Below, piece by piece: positions 13,197 through 19,760 of a DNA stretch of 19,760 bases. The stretch is taken from NCBI GenBank assembly GCA_028290925.1, contig JAQGIX010000071.1, positions 1-19,760 on the forward strand, given 5' to 3'. A model generated the notes under the pieces. The model saw nothing but the letters and a program-made list of their open reading frames with translations, was not told the origin of the DNA and made no database searches. Source of the stretch: Phenylobacterium sp. Lineage in GTDB: Bacteria; Pseudomonadota; Alphaproteobacteria; Caulobacterales; Caulobacteraceae. The position numbers and the translations under genes were made by a program. Each line of letters opens with the position of its first letter. Position 1 is the stretch's first letter.

Positions 13197-14099
13197 ATGA
13201 GGAGGCGCTCCGCCCGCATCGACCAGCAAGGCCTGAGCGCGGTGAAGCTCGGCGCCTCGCGCTTCGCCCTGGACGATCCCTACTACCTCGTCTTGTCGAT
13301 GAGCTGGCAGGCGTTCGTGGGCAGCGTGCTGGCGCTCTACCTGGCCGCCAACCTGATCTTCGCCGCCCTCTACTGGGCCGCCCCCGGGTCGGTCGCCCAC
13401 GCCCGGCCGCACAGTTTCAGCGACGCCTTCTTCTTCTCGATCGAGACGCTGGCCACCGTCGGCTACGGCGAGATGAGCCCGGACACCGCCTTCGGCCACA
13501 GCGTGGCCGCCGCGGAGATCTTCGTGGGCATGTTCCTGACCGCCCTGGTCACCGGCGGTTTCTTCGCCCGCTTCGCCCGGCCGCAGCCGCGGCTGATCTT
13601 CTCCGACGTGGCGGTGGTCGGCCCCTACGACGGCGGCCGCGCCCTGATGGTGCGTGTGGCCAGCCGCCGGCTGCATGCGATCAGCGAGGTGCACGGCCGG
13701 ATCAGCTACCTCAAGACCTTCCATCTCCCCGACGGCGGCTCCTTCCGGCGGTTCTTCGACCTTCGGCTGGTGCGCAGCGAGAACCCGGTGCTCAGCCTCT
13801 CCTGGACCCTGATCCATCCGATCGAGCCGGACAGCCCGCTGTTCGAGATGACCGACGCCCGGCTGCTCGCCGAGGCGCCGCGCCTGCTGGTCTCGATCAA
13901 CGGCTTCGACGAGGCGATCTCCTCGCCGATCAACGACCGGCGGTCCTACGCCCCGGAGGACGTGCGCATCGGCCACGCCTTCGTTCACATCCTCGAAGAC
14001 CTGCCGGACGGGGCGATCAGCGTCGACCTCACCCGCATCCACGACACCCGCCCGGTGGGGCCGCTCGATGCTCAGGCGGTGGGCTTCACCGATTCGTAG
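13197..14099 (+). CDS. KirBac-type inward rectifier potassium channel
   Basis: The 300-residue protein has the Kir layout: an amphipathic slide-helix region with DDPYYLVLSMSW (residues 26-37), outer helix (about 38-60), pore helix FSDAFFFSIETLA, selectivity filter TVGYGEMSP (87-95) and inner helix (about 101-124). A cytoplasmic immunoglobulin-like domain fills the rest, with MVRVASRRLHAISEVHGRIS and LSWTLIHPIEPDSPLF. The filter TVGYG marks potassium selectivity. Four subunits would form a channel in the inner membrane, probably gated by lipid or pH as in studied KirBac proteins. The ATG at 13197 has no ribosome site; the slide helix needs a start at or before this point. The 3' end overlaps the ABC-F gene by 28 bases. 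Confidence 0.9.
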   Translation: MRRRSARIDQQGLSAVKLGASRFALDDPYYLVLSMSWQAFVGSVLALYLAANLIFAALYWAAPGSVAHARPHSFSDAFFFSIETLATVGYGEMSPDTAFGHSVAAAEIFVGMFLTALVTGGFFARFARPQPRLIFSDVAVVGPYDGGRALMVRVASRRLHAISEVHGRISYLKTFHLPDGGSFRRFFDLRLVRSENPVLSLSWTLIHPIEPDSPLFEMTDARLLAEAPRLLVSINGFDEAISSPINDRRSYAPEDVRIGHAFVHILEDLPDGAISVDLTRIHDTRPVGPLDAQAVGFTDS

Positions 14100-15952
14100 G
14101 CCTCCTGGGCCGCCAGCCATTCCGCTTCGGCGGCGTTCAGGGCGGCGTGGGCGGCGGCTCTGCTCCGCCCGAGCTCGGCGAGCTTCGCCGGGCCCTTGGC
14201 GAGGGTGGCGGGGTCGGTCAGCTGCGCGTCGATCGCCTCGAGGGCCTGGGCGGCGCGGGCCAGCGCGGCTTCCGCCGCCTCGGCCCGGCGGCGCAGGTTG
14301 CCGGTGGGGGTCTTGCGGCCTGGCGGCGGCGGAGGCGCGGGCGGCGGCGCCGCTTCGGCCTTCACCTGGCTGGGGCTGCGCCCGGCGGCCCGCGCGCGGT
14401 CGAGCACCAAGCGGGCGTAATCCTCCATGTCGCCATCGAACGGGGCGATGGTTCCGTCGGCGGCCAGCCACAGCCGGTCGGCCACCAGCTCCATCAGCGA
14501 GCGGTCGTGGGTGATCAGGATCACCGCGCCCTCGTAGTCGTTGAGCGCTTCCAGCAAGGCGCGGCGGCTGTCGATGTCCAGGTGGTTGGTCGGCTCGTCG
14601 AGGATCAGCAGGTGCGGCGCCTCCATGGCGACCATGTTCAGCAGCAGCCGGGCGCGCTCGCCGCCGGACAGGTTGGCGACTGTGGTGCCCTGCTTCTCGA
14701 AGCCCAGCCCGAACTGGGCCAGCTTCGAGCGCCGCTGCGCCTCGCTGGACTCGGGCAGCGCGCGGCGGATGATCTCCAGCGGCGTATCTGTGGGGTCCAT
14801 CGCCTCGATCTGGTGCTGGTGGAACCAGCCGACCCGCATCCGGGCCGAGCGATGCATTCGGCCCGCCTCGACCTCCAGCGCGCCGGCCACCAGCTTGGCG
14901 AAGGTCGACTTGCCGGCGCCGTTGACGCCCAGCAGGCCGATGCGGTCGTCGATGTCGAGCCGCAGGTCGAGCTTCTTCAGGATCGGCGGACCGCCGTAGC
15001 CCGCCGCGGCCTCCTCCAGGCGGAGTAGCGGCGGCGGCAGGGGACGTTCGGGCGAGGGCAGGGTGAAGGGCGCGACGTGCTCCTCAATCACCGCCGACAT
15101 CGGCGGCAGCTTGGCGATGGCTTTCAGCCGCGACTGCGCCTGGCGGGCCTTGGAGGCCGTCGCCCGGAAGCGGTCGACGAAGGACTGCATGTGGGCCCGC
15201 TTGCCCTCGATCTTCACGCGGGCGGCCTCCTGCAGGCGCAGCTTCTCGGTGAGCTGCCGCTCGAAGGCGTCGTAGCCGCCGGGGTAGAGGCTGAGCTTGC
15301 CGTCCTTCATGTGCAGGATGTGGTCGACCGAGTTGTTCAGCAGCTCGCGGTCGTGGCTGATGATCATCGCCGTGTGCGGATATTTGCGAAGCCGCGCCTC
15401 AAGCCAGAGCGCGCCCTCCAGGTCGAGGTAGTTGGTGGGCTCGTCCAGCAGCAGCAGGTCGGGTTCGGCGAACAGCGAGGCGGCCAGCGCCACGCGCATG
15501 CGCCAGCCGCCGGAGAACTCCGCCATCGGCCGCGTCAGGTCGGCGTTGGTGAAGCCCAGGCCCGCCAGGATCTCGGCCGCCCGGGACGGCGCGCGGTCGG
15601 CGTCGATGTCGATCAGCCGCGCATAGATCTCGCCCAGCCGCTCAGGCTCGGCGGTCTCCAGCTCGTCGAGCAGGGCGGCGCGCTCGACATCGGCGGCGAG
15701 CACGGTCTCCAAGAGCGGCACGGGCGTCGCCGGGTGCTCCTGGTCGACCGAGCCGATTCGCGCGTCGCGCGGCAGGCCGATGTCGCCGTCGCCCTGGGTC
15801 AGCTGGCCGAGGATCAGCTTGAAGAGCGTGGACTTGCCGACGCCGTTGCGGCCCACCAGGCCGACCTTGGCGTCCCTGGGCAGGCTGACGGTGGCATGGT
15901 CCAGGAACCGGCGGCCCCAGGCGTCGAATACAAGGTCGTTGATCTGGAGCAT
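14072..15952 (-). CDS. ABC-F family ATPase (Uup/YheS type)
   Basis: The 626-residue protein has two ABC ATPase domains and no membrane part. Domain 1: Walker A GRNGVGKST (34-42), signature FSGGW (146-150), Walker B LLLLDEPTNYLD (166-177). Domain 2: GVNGAGKST (342-350), signature LSGGE (428-432), LLILDEPTNHLD (448-459). Between them is the charged linker (about 230-285) that reaches into the ribosome in ABC-F proteins. A Pro-rich stretch (535-545) leads to a C-terminal coiled coil (552-622) as in Uup. ABC-F proteins act on the ribosome during elongation or antibiotic stress. ATG 15952 (MLQINDLVFD) gives the standard start; 15997 is an in-frame alternative. Confidence 0.92.
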   Translation of the reverse strand: MLQINDLVFDAWGRRFLDHATVSLPRDAKVGLVGRNGVGKSTLFKLILGQLTQGDGDIGLPRDARIGSVDQEHPATPVPLLETVLAADVERAALLDELETAEPERLGEIYARLIDIDADRAPSRAAEILAGLGFTNADLTRPMAEFSGGWRMRVALAASLFAEPDLLLLDEPTNYLDLEGALWLEARLRKYPHTAMIISHDRELLNNSVDHILHMKDGKLSLYPGGYDAFERQLTEKLRLQEAARVKIEGKRAHMQSFVDRFRATASKARQAQSRLKAIAKLPPMSAVIEEHVAPFTLPSPERPLPPPLLRLEEAAAGYGGPPILKKLDLRLDIDDRIGLLGVNGAGKSTFAKLVAGALEVEAGRMHRSARMRVGWFHQHQIEAMDPTDTPLEIIRRALPESSEAQRRSKLAQFGLGFEKQGTTVANLSGGERARLLLNMVAMEAPHLLILDEPTNHLDIDSRRALLEALNDYEGAVILITHDRSLMELVADRLWLAADGTIAPFDGDMEDYARLVLDRARAAGRSPSQVKAEAAPPPAPPPPPGRKTPTGNLRRRAEAAEAALARAAQALEAIDAQLTDPATLAKGPAKLAELGRSRAAAHAALNAAEAEWLAAQEAYESVKPTA

Positions 15953-16103
15953 GGTTTCGTTGAACGGACCGGCGGGCGCGAAAAGCGCCTCGCGCAAGAG
16001 CTGGGGGATGGGTGGATGGGTCGTTCAAGCCGCGCCGCCGCCTGACCCGGGCGCTGCATAGCAGAAGAGTTGGCCGCTTCACACCCGTCGCGTCGCGGGC
16101 GCC

Positions 16104-16130
16104 TTGGCGCGGCCCGACCTTGCCTATATA
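16104..16130 (+). promoter_or_regulatory. Possible housekeeping promoter of ndk
   Basis: TTGGCG at 16104-16109 and TATATA at 16125-16130 are separated by 15 bases, a little short for sigma-70 type promoters. The AT-rich hexamer stands out in a GC-rich 239-base gap and lies about 60 bases before the ndk ATG. Confidence 0.4.
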
Positions 16131-16191
16131 GAGCCCGCCACTCGCGCGTTCCCGCGCACCCTCCTCCTGTTCCGGAAGTCCAGACCGACCC

Positions 16192-16611
16192 ATGACTGAA
16201 CGCACCTTCTCGATCATCAAGCCCGACGCCACCCAACGGAACCTGACGGGCAAGATCAATGCGGTGATCGAGGACGCCGGCCTGCGCATCGTCGCCCAGA
16301 AGCGCATCCGCATGAGCCGCGCCCAGGCCGAGAAGTTCTACGAGGTGCACGCCGCGCGCCCGTTCTACGGCGAGCTGGTGGACTCCATGACCTCCGGCCC
16401 GGTGGTCGTTCAGGTGCTGGAAGGCGAAGGCGCCGTGGCCAAGTACCGCGAAGTGATGGGCGCCACCAATCCCGAGCAGGCCGCGGACGGCACCATCCGC
16501 AAGCTCTATGCGAGAAACGTCGGCGAGAACTCGGTCCACGGCTCTGACAGCCAGGACAACGCCAAGCTCGAGATCGCCCAGTTCTTCACCGAAGCCGACA
16601 TCGTCGGCTGA
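16192..16611 (+). CDS. ndk: Nucleoside diphosphate kinase
   Basis: The 139-residue protein is a full-length bacterial NDK, which moves the gamma phosphate from ATP to other nucleoside diphosphates through a phosphohistidine. The N-terminal strand TERTFSIIKPDATQRN, the P-loop-like region with RPFYGELVDSMTSGPVVVQV, and the active-site stretch NVGENSVHGSDS (109-120) with the phosphorylated His116 are all present. Length is normal for the family. It is cytoplasmic and probably transcribed alone: a strong hairpin follows 14 bases after the stop. The upstream gap is shared with the divergent ABC-F gene. Confidence 0.97.
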   Translation: MTERTFSIIKPDATQRNLTGKINAVIEDAGLRIVAQKRIRMSRAQAEKFYEVHAARPFYGELVDSMTSGPVVVQVLEGEGAVAKYREVMGATNPEQAADGTIRKLYARNVGENSVHGSDSQDNAKLEIAQFFTEADIVG

Positions 16612-16624
16612 CCCGTCGCTCCGC

Positions 16625-16654
16625 CCCCGCGGCCCGGACCTTCCGGCCGCGGGG
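16625..16654 (+). terminator. Hairpin after ndk
   Basis: CCCCGCGGCC (16625-16634) pairs with GGCCGCGGGG (16645-16654); after one bulged C the stem continues for three more pairs to a three-base loop. The stem is very stable but is followed by CAACCC, not a U run. It begins 14 bases after the ndk stop. Confidence 0.65.
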
Positions 16655-16708
16655 CAACCCGAACCGCGCCCGGGGGGTTCTGGCGCAGGCAAGAGAGATC
16701 AACCGACA

Positions 16709-17068
16709 TTGAACACGCGTGACCCTAAGCTCGGGAGCTTTTCCGAACGCCTGAATTCCCAGGCCGAAGCCCGGAAGGCCCTGCTGGAGAAGTTCAAGCC
16801 GAAGCCCACCGTGCGGCCCGAGGCCTTCGAGACGCGCGAGCAGCGCAAGGCCCGCGAACTGGAAGAGGTCCGGGCCCGCCGGGTCGCGGAGAAGGAAGCG
16901 GCCCGCCAGCGCGCCGAAGCCGCCGCCGAGACCGCCCGGCTGGCGCTGGCGAACGATGAGCAGGCCCAGCTCGAGCTGAAGCGCCAGGACCGCAAGGACC
17001 GCAAGGCCCAGGCCAAGGCCGACGCCCGCGCCCGTCGCGAGGCCAAGTCGGCCCAGCGGCGCAGCTAG
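16709..17068 (+). CDS. DUF6481 small charged helical protein
   Basis: The 119-residue protein begins NTRDPKLGSFSERLNSQAEA and is then almost wholly a charged helix rich in Arg, Glu, Lys and Ala (about residues 20-115), ending SAQRRS. This matches DUF6481, a family of short, highly charged alphaproteobacterial proteins of unknown role; the conserved start F-(x)-R-x-x-A-A-EA-KALLEKF is visible. The composition suggests a long single helix or coiled coil that may bind nucleic acid. The only fitting start is TTG at 16709, with AGAGAG about ten bases before it. The frame remains open upstream into ndk but without sense. Its TAG overlaps the stop of the convergent DUF2188-like gene. Confidence 0.75.
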   Translation: MNTRDPKLGSFSERLNSQAEARKALLEKFKPKPTVRPEAFETREQRKARELEEVRARRVAEKEAARQRAEAAAETARLALANDEQAQLELKRQDRKDRKAQAKADARARREAKSAQRRS

Positions 17069-17277
17069 TCGCCGGCCCCGCCGCTCAGGCGGCGGGACAG
17101 GTCTCCGTAATAGCCCTGGATCAGCAGCTCGACGGTGTCGCCGCGGTCCTCGGCTTCGAAGGCCAGGTCCTTCGCCATCTGGATGGCGGCGGAGCGGGTG
17201 AGGCCGCGCTCGATGGCTTCGCCGTCCTTGAAGACGGTCCAGTCACTATCCTTGAGCGTCACCGCGTATTGGACCAT
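17065..17277 (-). CDS. DUF2188-like small protein
   Basis: The 70-residue protein has the strand-strand-helix-strand pattern of DUF2188-type proteins: YAVTLKDSDWTVFKDGEAI, helix TRSAAIQMAKDLAFEAEDRG, strand TVELLIQGYYGDL, and a short Gly-rich tail. The aligned Trp-x-Val-x-x-x-Gly turn and Ala-rich helix support the call, but the family is small and weakly conserved. GAGGG eight bases before the ATG is a good ribosome site. It lies 69 bases downstream of the nitrile hydratase accessory gene on the same strand and could be a late gene of that operon, though nothing links it to nitrile metabolism. Confidence 0.65.
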   Translation of the reverse strand: MVQYAVTLKDSDWTVFKDGEAIERGLTRSAAIQMAKDLAFEAEDRGDTVELLIQGYYGDLSRRLSGGAGD

Positions 17278-17345
17278 TCGTTCATCCCTCGCGACAAGCT
17301 TCAGCGTACAAACCCCGCGAAGGTTCCCGCGCGGCGCCGGGGCCG

Positions 17346-17684
17346 CTAGAGCGTGACCGGCTTGCCGTGCGGGGTGCGCAGATAGGCCGCTTCCCAGGCG
17401 TGGCGGCGGTCCCGCAGGGCGCCCGCGCCGGCCAACTGCTTGGCCGTGACCAGCTGCTCCAGGGCGGCCAGCCAGTGCTCGTAGTAGCGCGAGCCGTCGT
17501 CCTGCGGGCCGGCGGCCTTGAGCTGGTCGGAGAGCGCCTCCGCCCACTCGCTCCAGGCGAAGGCGCCGCGCTCGTGCAGCTGCACGGTGAGGGCGAAGGC
17601 CTGCGCCTGCCACGGCTCGGCGAACACCGGCCCCTCGGCGTCGCGCGGCAGGCCGGGAAGCTTCAGGGGATCAGGCGCGCTCAA
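17346..17684 (-). CDS. Nitrile hydratase accessory protein
   Basis: The 112-residue protein matches the nitrile hydratase accessory (activator, P14K-like) family: PVFAEPWQAQAFALTVQLHE (residues 18-37), AFAWSEWAEALSDQL, YYEHWLAALEQLVTAKQL and the C-terminal HAWEAAYLRTPHGKPVTL. Members bind the alpha subunit and help insert cobalt or iron, in some systems by exchanging the whole alpha subunit. They resemble the N-terminal part of the beta subunit, as is seen here in the EPW-A-FALT segment. The best start is TTG at 17684, inside the end of the beta gene (14-base overlap), so translation is likely coupled. With alpha and beta it completes a three-gene operon. Confidence 0.87.
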   Translation of the reverse strand: MSAPDPLKLPGLPRDAEGPVFAEPWQAQAFALTVQLHERGAFAWSEWAEALSDQLKAAGPQDDGSRYYEHWLAALEQLVTAKQLAGAGALRDRRHAWEAAYLRTPHGKPVTL

Positions 17685-18324
17685 GGTAGGGCTCCCAGAG
17701 GTCGAGATGGATGCTGTCGCGCGGGCCCCCGGCCTCGCCCCACAGCTCGCGGGCCGTGAAGCGCACCGTGTAGAGGTGGCGCGGGTCCTCGCCCTCGCCA
17801 CGGGCGTGGGAGTCGGGGAAGACGTGGGCGCCGCGCCAGGCGAGGATCTCGCCCACATGGCCGCGGACGTAGCGGGGCAGGCGGGTGTGGCCGCGCGGAT
17901 GGAGATTGCGGCAGCGGACCGCATCGCCGGGCTGGAAGGCCGGCGGGGCCGCGACTTCGCGGATGTAGGAGCCAGGTCGCGCCATGGCGGCCTCCACCGC
18001 GCCGGCCGGCAGCCGCGGTTCGCCCTTCGGAGACCCCGCCGCCGGACGACCCGACGCCAGCTCGTCGGGCGTCACGAACCCGCCCTGCAACAGCAGCTTC
18101 GAGAGCGAGCGGAACCACTTCTCATAGTAGCTCATGGCCAGGTACTCGGGCCCGGGGATCAGCTCGCGCTGATGGCGCCCGACGTCGATGTTGCCCCGCG
18201 TCGGCGAGGCGATGGTCAGGGCGTGGACGCGGGCTTCCCAAGGATGGTGGAAGACGGGCCCGCCGGCTTCCGGCGCCAAGTCGCCCAGCCCCTGCATCCC
18301 GCCCATGTCGTGGACGCCGTTCAC
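17671..18324 (-). CDS. Nitrile hydratase beta subunit
   Basis: The 217-residue protein begins NGVHDMGGMQGLG, the conserved N-terminus of the beta subunit, followed by PVFHHPWEARVHALTIAS, YLAMSYYEKWFRSLSKLL, and the C-terminal SH3-like domain with FQPGDAVRCRN, RLPRYVRGHVGEIL and DLWEPYLE. The alpha-beta pair hydrates nitriles to amides. The Arg residues of the HTRLPRYVRG segment are those known to hydrogen-bond the modified cysteines of the alpha subunit. The start is GTG at 18324, overlapping the alpha stop (GTGA), which favours equal synthesis. It is cytoplasmic. No amidase gene is found in the window to process the amide. Confidence 0.92.
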   Translation of the reverse strand: MNGVHDMGGMQGLGDLAPEAGGPVFHHPWEARVHALTIASPTRGNIDVGRHQRELIPGPEYLAMSYYEKWFRSLSKLLLQGGFVTPDELASGRPAAGSPKGEPRLPAGAVEAAMARPGSYIREVAAPPAFQPGDAVRCRNLHPRGHTRLPRYVRGHVGEILAWRGAHVFPDSHARGEGEDPRHLYTVRFTARELWGEAGGPRDSIHLDLWEPYLERA

Positions 18325-18944
18325 AGCCGCGCAGTCCCGATCATGCCGTCGCGGGTGACCAGGGCGGCGAGCTGGTCTTCGCTGAGCGCCTCCGTTCCGG
18401 CCGGGCGCTCGGGGATCACCAGGTAGCGGAGCTCGGCGGTGGAATCCCACACCCGGACCTCGATCTCGTCCGGCAGCGTCACCCCGAAGTCGGCGAGCAC
18501 GCCGCGCGGATCGATCACCGCGCGGGAGCGGTAGGGGGCGGACTTGTACCAGACCGGCGGCAGGCCCAGCACCGGCCAGGGGTAGCAGGAGCACAGGGTG
18601 CAAACGACCATGTTGTGCGCGCCCGCGGTGTTCTCGACGGCCATCATGTGCTCGCCCTGGCCGCCGACGTAGCCCAGCTCGGCGATGGCCGCGGTGGCGT
18701 CCTCCATGAGGCGGGCGCGATAGGCCGGGTCGAACCAGGCGCGGGCCACCACGCGGGCGCCGTTGCGGGGACCGACCTTGTGCTCGAAGTGGTCGACGAT
18801 GGCGTCCAGCGCCGCCGGATCGACCAGGCCCTTCTCCACCAGCAGGAATTCCAGCGCCTTGACCCGCAGCTCCATGTCGGAGGGCGGGTGCTGGCCGTGC
18901 TCGTGATCGTGCTCGTGATGGTGGTCGGAATCGTCGTGGGTCAT
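18321..18944 (-). CDS. Nitrile hydratase alpha subunit, cobalt type
   Basis: The 207-residue protein carries the metal site VCTLCSC (Cys115, Cys118, Cys120). Threonine between the first two cysteines is the mark of cobalt-type enzymes, where iron types have serine. Around it are the family blocks LEFLLVEKGLVDPAALD, GARVVARAWFDPAYRARLM, YPWPVLGLPPVWYKSAPYRS and WDSTAELRYLVIPERPAGTE. Two of the cysteines are normally oxidised to sulfinic and sulfenic forms. The N-terminus is unusual: eight His within the first 19 residues, mixed with Asp and Glu, before the conserved part. The start is ATG 18944; upstream frame is open but random-looking. It is the first gene of the operon. Confidence 0.95.
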   Translation of the reverse strand: MTHDDSDHHHEHDHEHGQHPPSDMELRVKALEFLLVEKGLVDPAALDAIVDHFEHKVGPRNGARVVARAWFDPAYRARLMEDATAAIAELGYVGGQGEHMMAVENTAGAHNMVVCTLCSCYPWPVLGLPPVWYKSAPYRSRAVIDPRGVLADFGVTLPDEIEVRVWDSTAELRYLVIPERPAGTEALSEDQLAALVTRDGMIGTARL

Positions 18945-18960
18945 GGGGCAGGGACCTTGG

Positions 18961-18994
18961 CGCACGGCCGCGCCGCTGTGAAGGCGCGCGTGCG
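18961..18994. other. Bulged hairpin between nitrile hydratase and DsbA-family genes
   Basis: CGCACG (18961-18966) pairs with CGTGCG (18989-18994), and CGCGCC (18969-18974) with GGCGCG (18983-18988), with a two-base bulge (GC) and an eight-base loop GCTGTGAA. It starts 17 bases before the alpha ATG and lies about 56 bases before the divergent ATG. It may be an operator or a leader structure of the nitrile hydratase transcript. Confidence 0.45.
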
Positions 18995-19049
18995 TCTTCC
19001 ACGTGACGGATCGCCGGTTCGGCGCGATGCTGGCTTCAGGAGGCCTGCC

Positions 19050-19688
19050 ATGGACGAGCCGCACCTCATCTACTTCGCCGATCCCATGTGCTCCTGGTGC
19101 TACGGCTTCTCGCCGGTGATCGAGGAGATCCGCAAGGCGTTCGGCCGCGCGCTGCCGGTGCGCACCATCATGGGCGGCCTACGCCCGGGCACGGAGGAGC
19201 CGATGACCGCGGCCGCCAAGCGCGAGGTGCTCGGCCATTGGACGCACGTCCACGAGGCCACCGGCCTGCCGTTCGACGCGCACGCGCTGGATCGCGAAGG
19301 CTTCCGCTATGACACCGATCCGGGCGCCCGGGCGGTGATCGTGGTCCGCCGCGAGAGCGAGGAGCTGGCGGTGAACTATCTCGCTCGCGCCCAGCAGGCC
19401 TTCTACGCTGAGGGGCGCGACCTGACCTCCGGGGACGTGCTGGCCGACCTCGCGGTCGAGCTGGGCCTGGACCGGGCGAGCTTCCGCGAACAGTGGGACT
19501 CCGAAGAGGCCAAGCAGGAGACCTGGCGCGACTACGCGATCTCCCAGCGGGCCGGCGTCACCGCCTTCCCGACCCTGGTGGGCGGCCCCAATGAGGCCGG
19601 CGCCTACGGGGTGGTGACGCGCGGCTACGCGCCCGCGGAGCAGGTGGTGGGCGTGCTGAAGGACTGGATCTCGCGGATCGCGGCCTAG
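19050..19688 (+). CDS. DsbA-family thioredoxin-fold oxidoreductase, cytoplasmic
   Basis: The 212-residue protein has the redox motif CSWC (Cys14 to Cys17) in LIYFADPMCSWCYGFSP, a long helical insertion, and the cis-proline loop GVTAFPTLVGG near the C-terminus. The MGGLRPGTEE segment after the active site places it with the COG3531-type DsbA-like proteins rather than periplasmic DsbA. There is no signal peptide, so it should work in the cytoplasm as a disulfide oxidoreductase or isomerase. AGGAGG nine bases before the ATG is a perfect ribosome site. It is divergent from the nitrile hydratase operon across 105 bases, and the two may share control. Confidence 0.88.
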   Translation: MDEPHLIYFADPMCSWCYGFSPVIEEIRKAFGRALPVRTIMGGLRPGTEEPMTAAAKREVLGHWTHVHEATGLPFDAHALDREGFRYDTDPGARAVIVVRRESEELAVNYLARAQQAFYAEGRDLTSGDVLADLAVELGLDRASFREQWDSEEAKQETWRDYAISQRAGVTAFPTLVGGPNEAGAYGVVTRGYAPAEQVVGVLKDWISRIAA

Positions 19689-19696
19689 GGGCCGGC

Positions 19697-19760
19697 TCAG
19701 GCGGAGGAGCGCCAATAATCGTCGTCGGCCTCTGCCTCCCCCGATTTCGGGGGAGGGGGA
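19697..19760 (-). CDS. Possible C-terminal end of a minus-strand gene
   Basis: On the minus strand a frame open from the window edge ends at TGA (19697-19699) and encodes a tail SGEAEADDDYWRSSA. The acidic, Trp-containing end looks more gene-like than most chance frames here, and the stop lies just beyond the convergent gene ending at 19688, matching the tight packing of this region. The palindrome at 19735 would lie within this frame, which argues against it. Too short to judge. Confidence 0.25.
   Translation of the reverse strand, partial: PPPPKSGEAEADDDYWRSSA
19735..19756. repeat. Perfect palindrome at window end
   Basis: CCTCCCCCGA (19735-19744) and TCGGGGGAGG (19747-19756) flank two bases: ten perfect pairs. 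Short palindromes of this C-run/G-run type are often dispersed between genes in Caulobacterales. It could also be the terminator of the gene ending at 19688, although the following bases are G-rich rather than T-rich. Confidence 0.6.

Noticed and set aside
12552..14471. Long minus-strand open frame of 639 codons across the YihY and KirBac genes
   Set aside because: The product is Arg/Gly/Pro/Ala-rich without domain pattern and overlaps two genes with clear family signatures; it is a GC-rich shadow frame.
14147..15028. Plus-strand open frame opposite the ABC-F gene, and similar long frames at 8694-9917 and 15077-16045
   Set aside because: Composition is Gln/Arg/Gly/His-rich as expected for the antisense of GC-rich genes; the other strand encodes conserved ATPase or glycosyltransferase motifs.
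1..19760. CRISPR arrays, tRNA or rRNA genes, insertion sequences, attachment sites
   Set aside because: No regularly spaced long repeats, cloverleaf-like segments, transposase or integrase motifs, or terminal inverted repeats with target duplications were seen.

Overview
The window is GC-rich chromosomal DNA, densely coded on both strands, from an alphaproteobacterium, most likely of the Caulobacteraceae (Caulobacter or Phenylobacterium type). This rests on base composition, codon use and family content: DUF6894, DUF3606, DUF6481 and PHA-system small proteins, stand-alone receiver domains, an I78 lipoprotein and a KirBac-like channel. The genus is inference. I see no rRNA, tRNA, CRISPR array, transposase, integrase or clear island boundary.

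Layout. 1-5002: the 3' end of a GreA/GreB-type factor; a single-domain response regulator; a DUF3606 protein coupled to an FkbM-type methyltransferase; a secreted TPR protein facing a secreted Gly/Tyr-rich protein across a strong hairpin; a GNAT acetyltransferase; and two more receiver-only regulators. 5150-6213: three small envelope genes (two-helix membrane protein, N-anchored periplasmic protein, Pro-rich lipoprotein), the last two overlapping by ATGA. They resemble a holin/i-spanin/o-spanin set. 6283-7830: DUF6894, two doubtful micro-ORFs, DNA polymerase III chi subunit (holC) and an overlapping I78-type inhibitor lipoprotein. 7827-10169: a GT4 glycosyltransferase and a YbhN/MprF-like membrane protein, both on minus. 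10324-14099: stress and envelope genes (BON protein, VanZ-like protein, PHA-system protein, acidic protein with a conserved tail, YihY/BrkB protein, KirBac-like channel). 14072-17277: an ABC-F ATPase, ndk, a DUF6481 protein and a DUF2188-like protein. 17346-18944: a complete cobalt-type nitrile hydratase operon on minus (alpha, beta, accessory), divergent from a cytoplasmic DsbA-family thioredoxin-fold gene at 19050-19688. The window ends in a perfect palindrome.

How the genes fit together. The nitrile hydratase operon is the only clear metabolic unit; its alpha subunit has a His-rich N-terminus that may bind metal. Several small stress-type genes (BON, DUF6894, YihY) have GGAAC-N16/17-NNTT sequences upstream like the EcfG/SigT general-stress promoter of alphaproteobacteria, so part of the window may belong to that regulon. 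Genes are packed tightly: four of seven convergent pairs overlap by exactly four bases, sharing their stop codons. Function calls come from motif recognition by eye; no database search was run.
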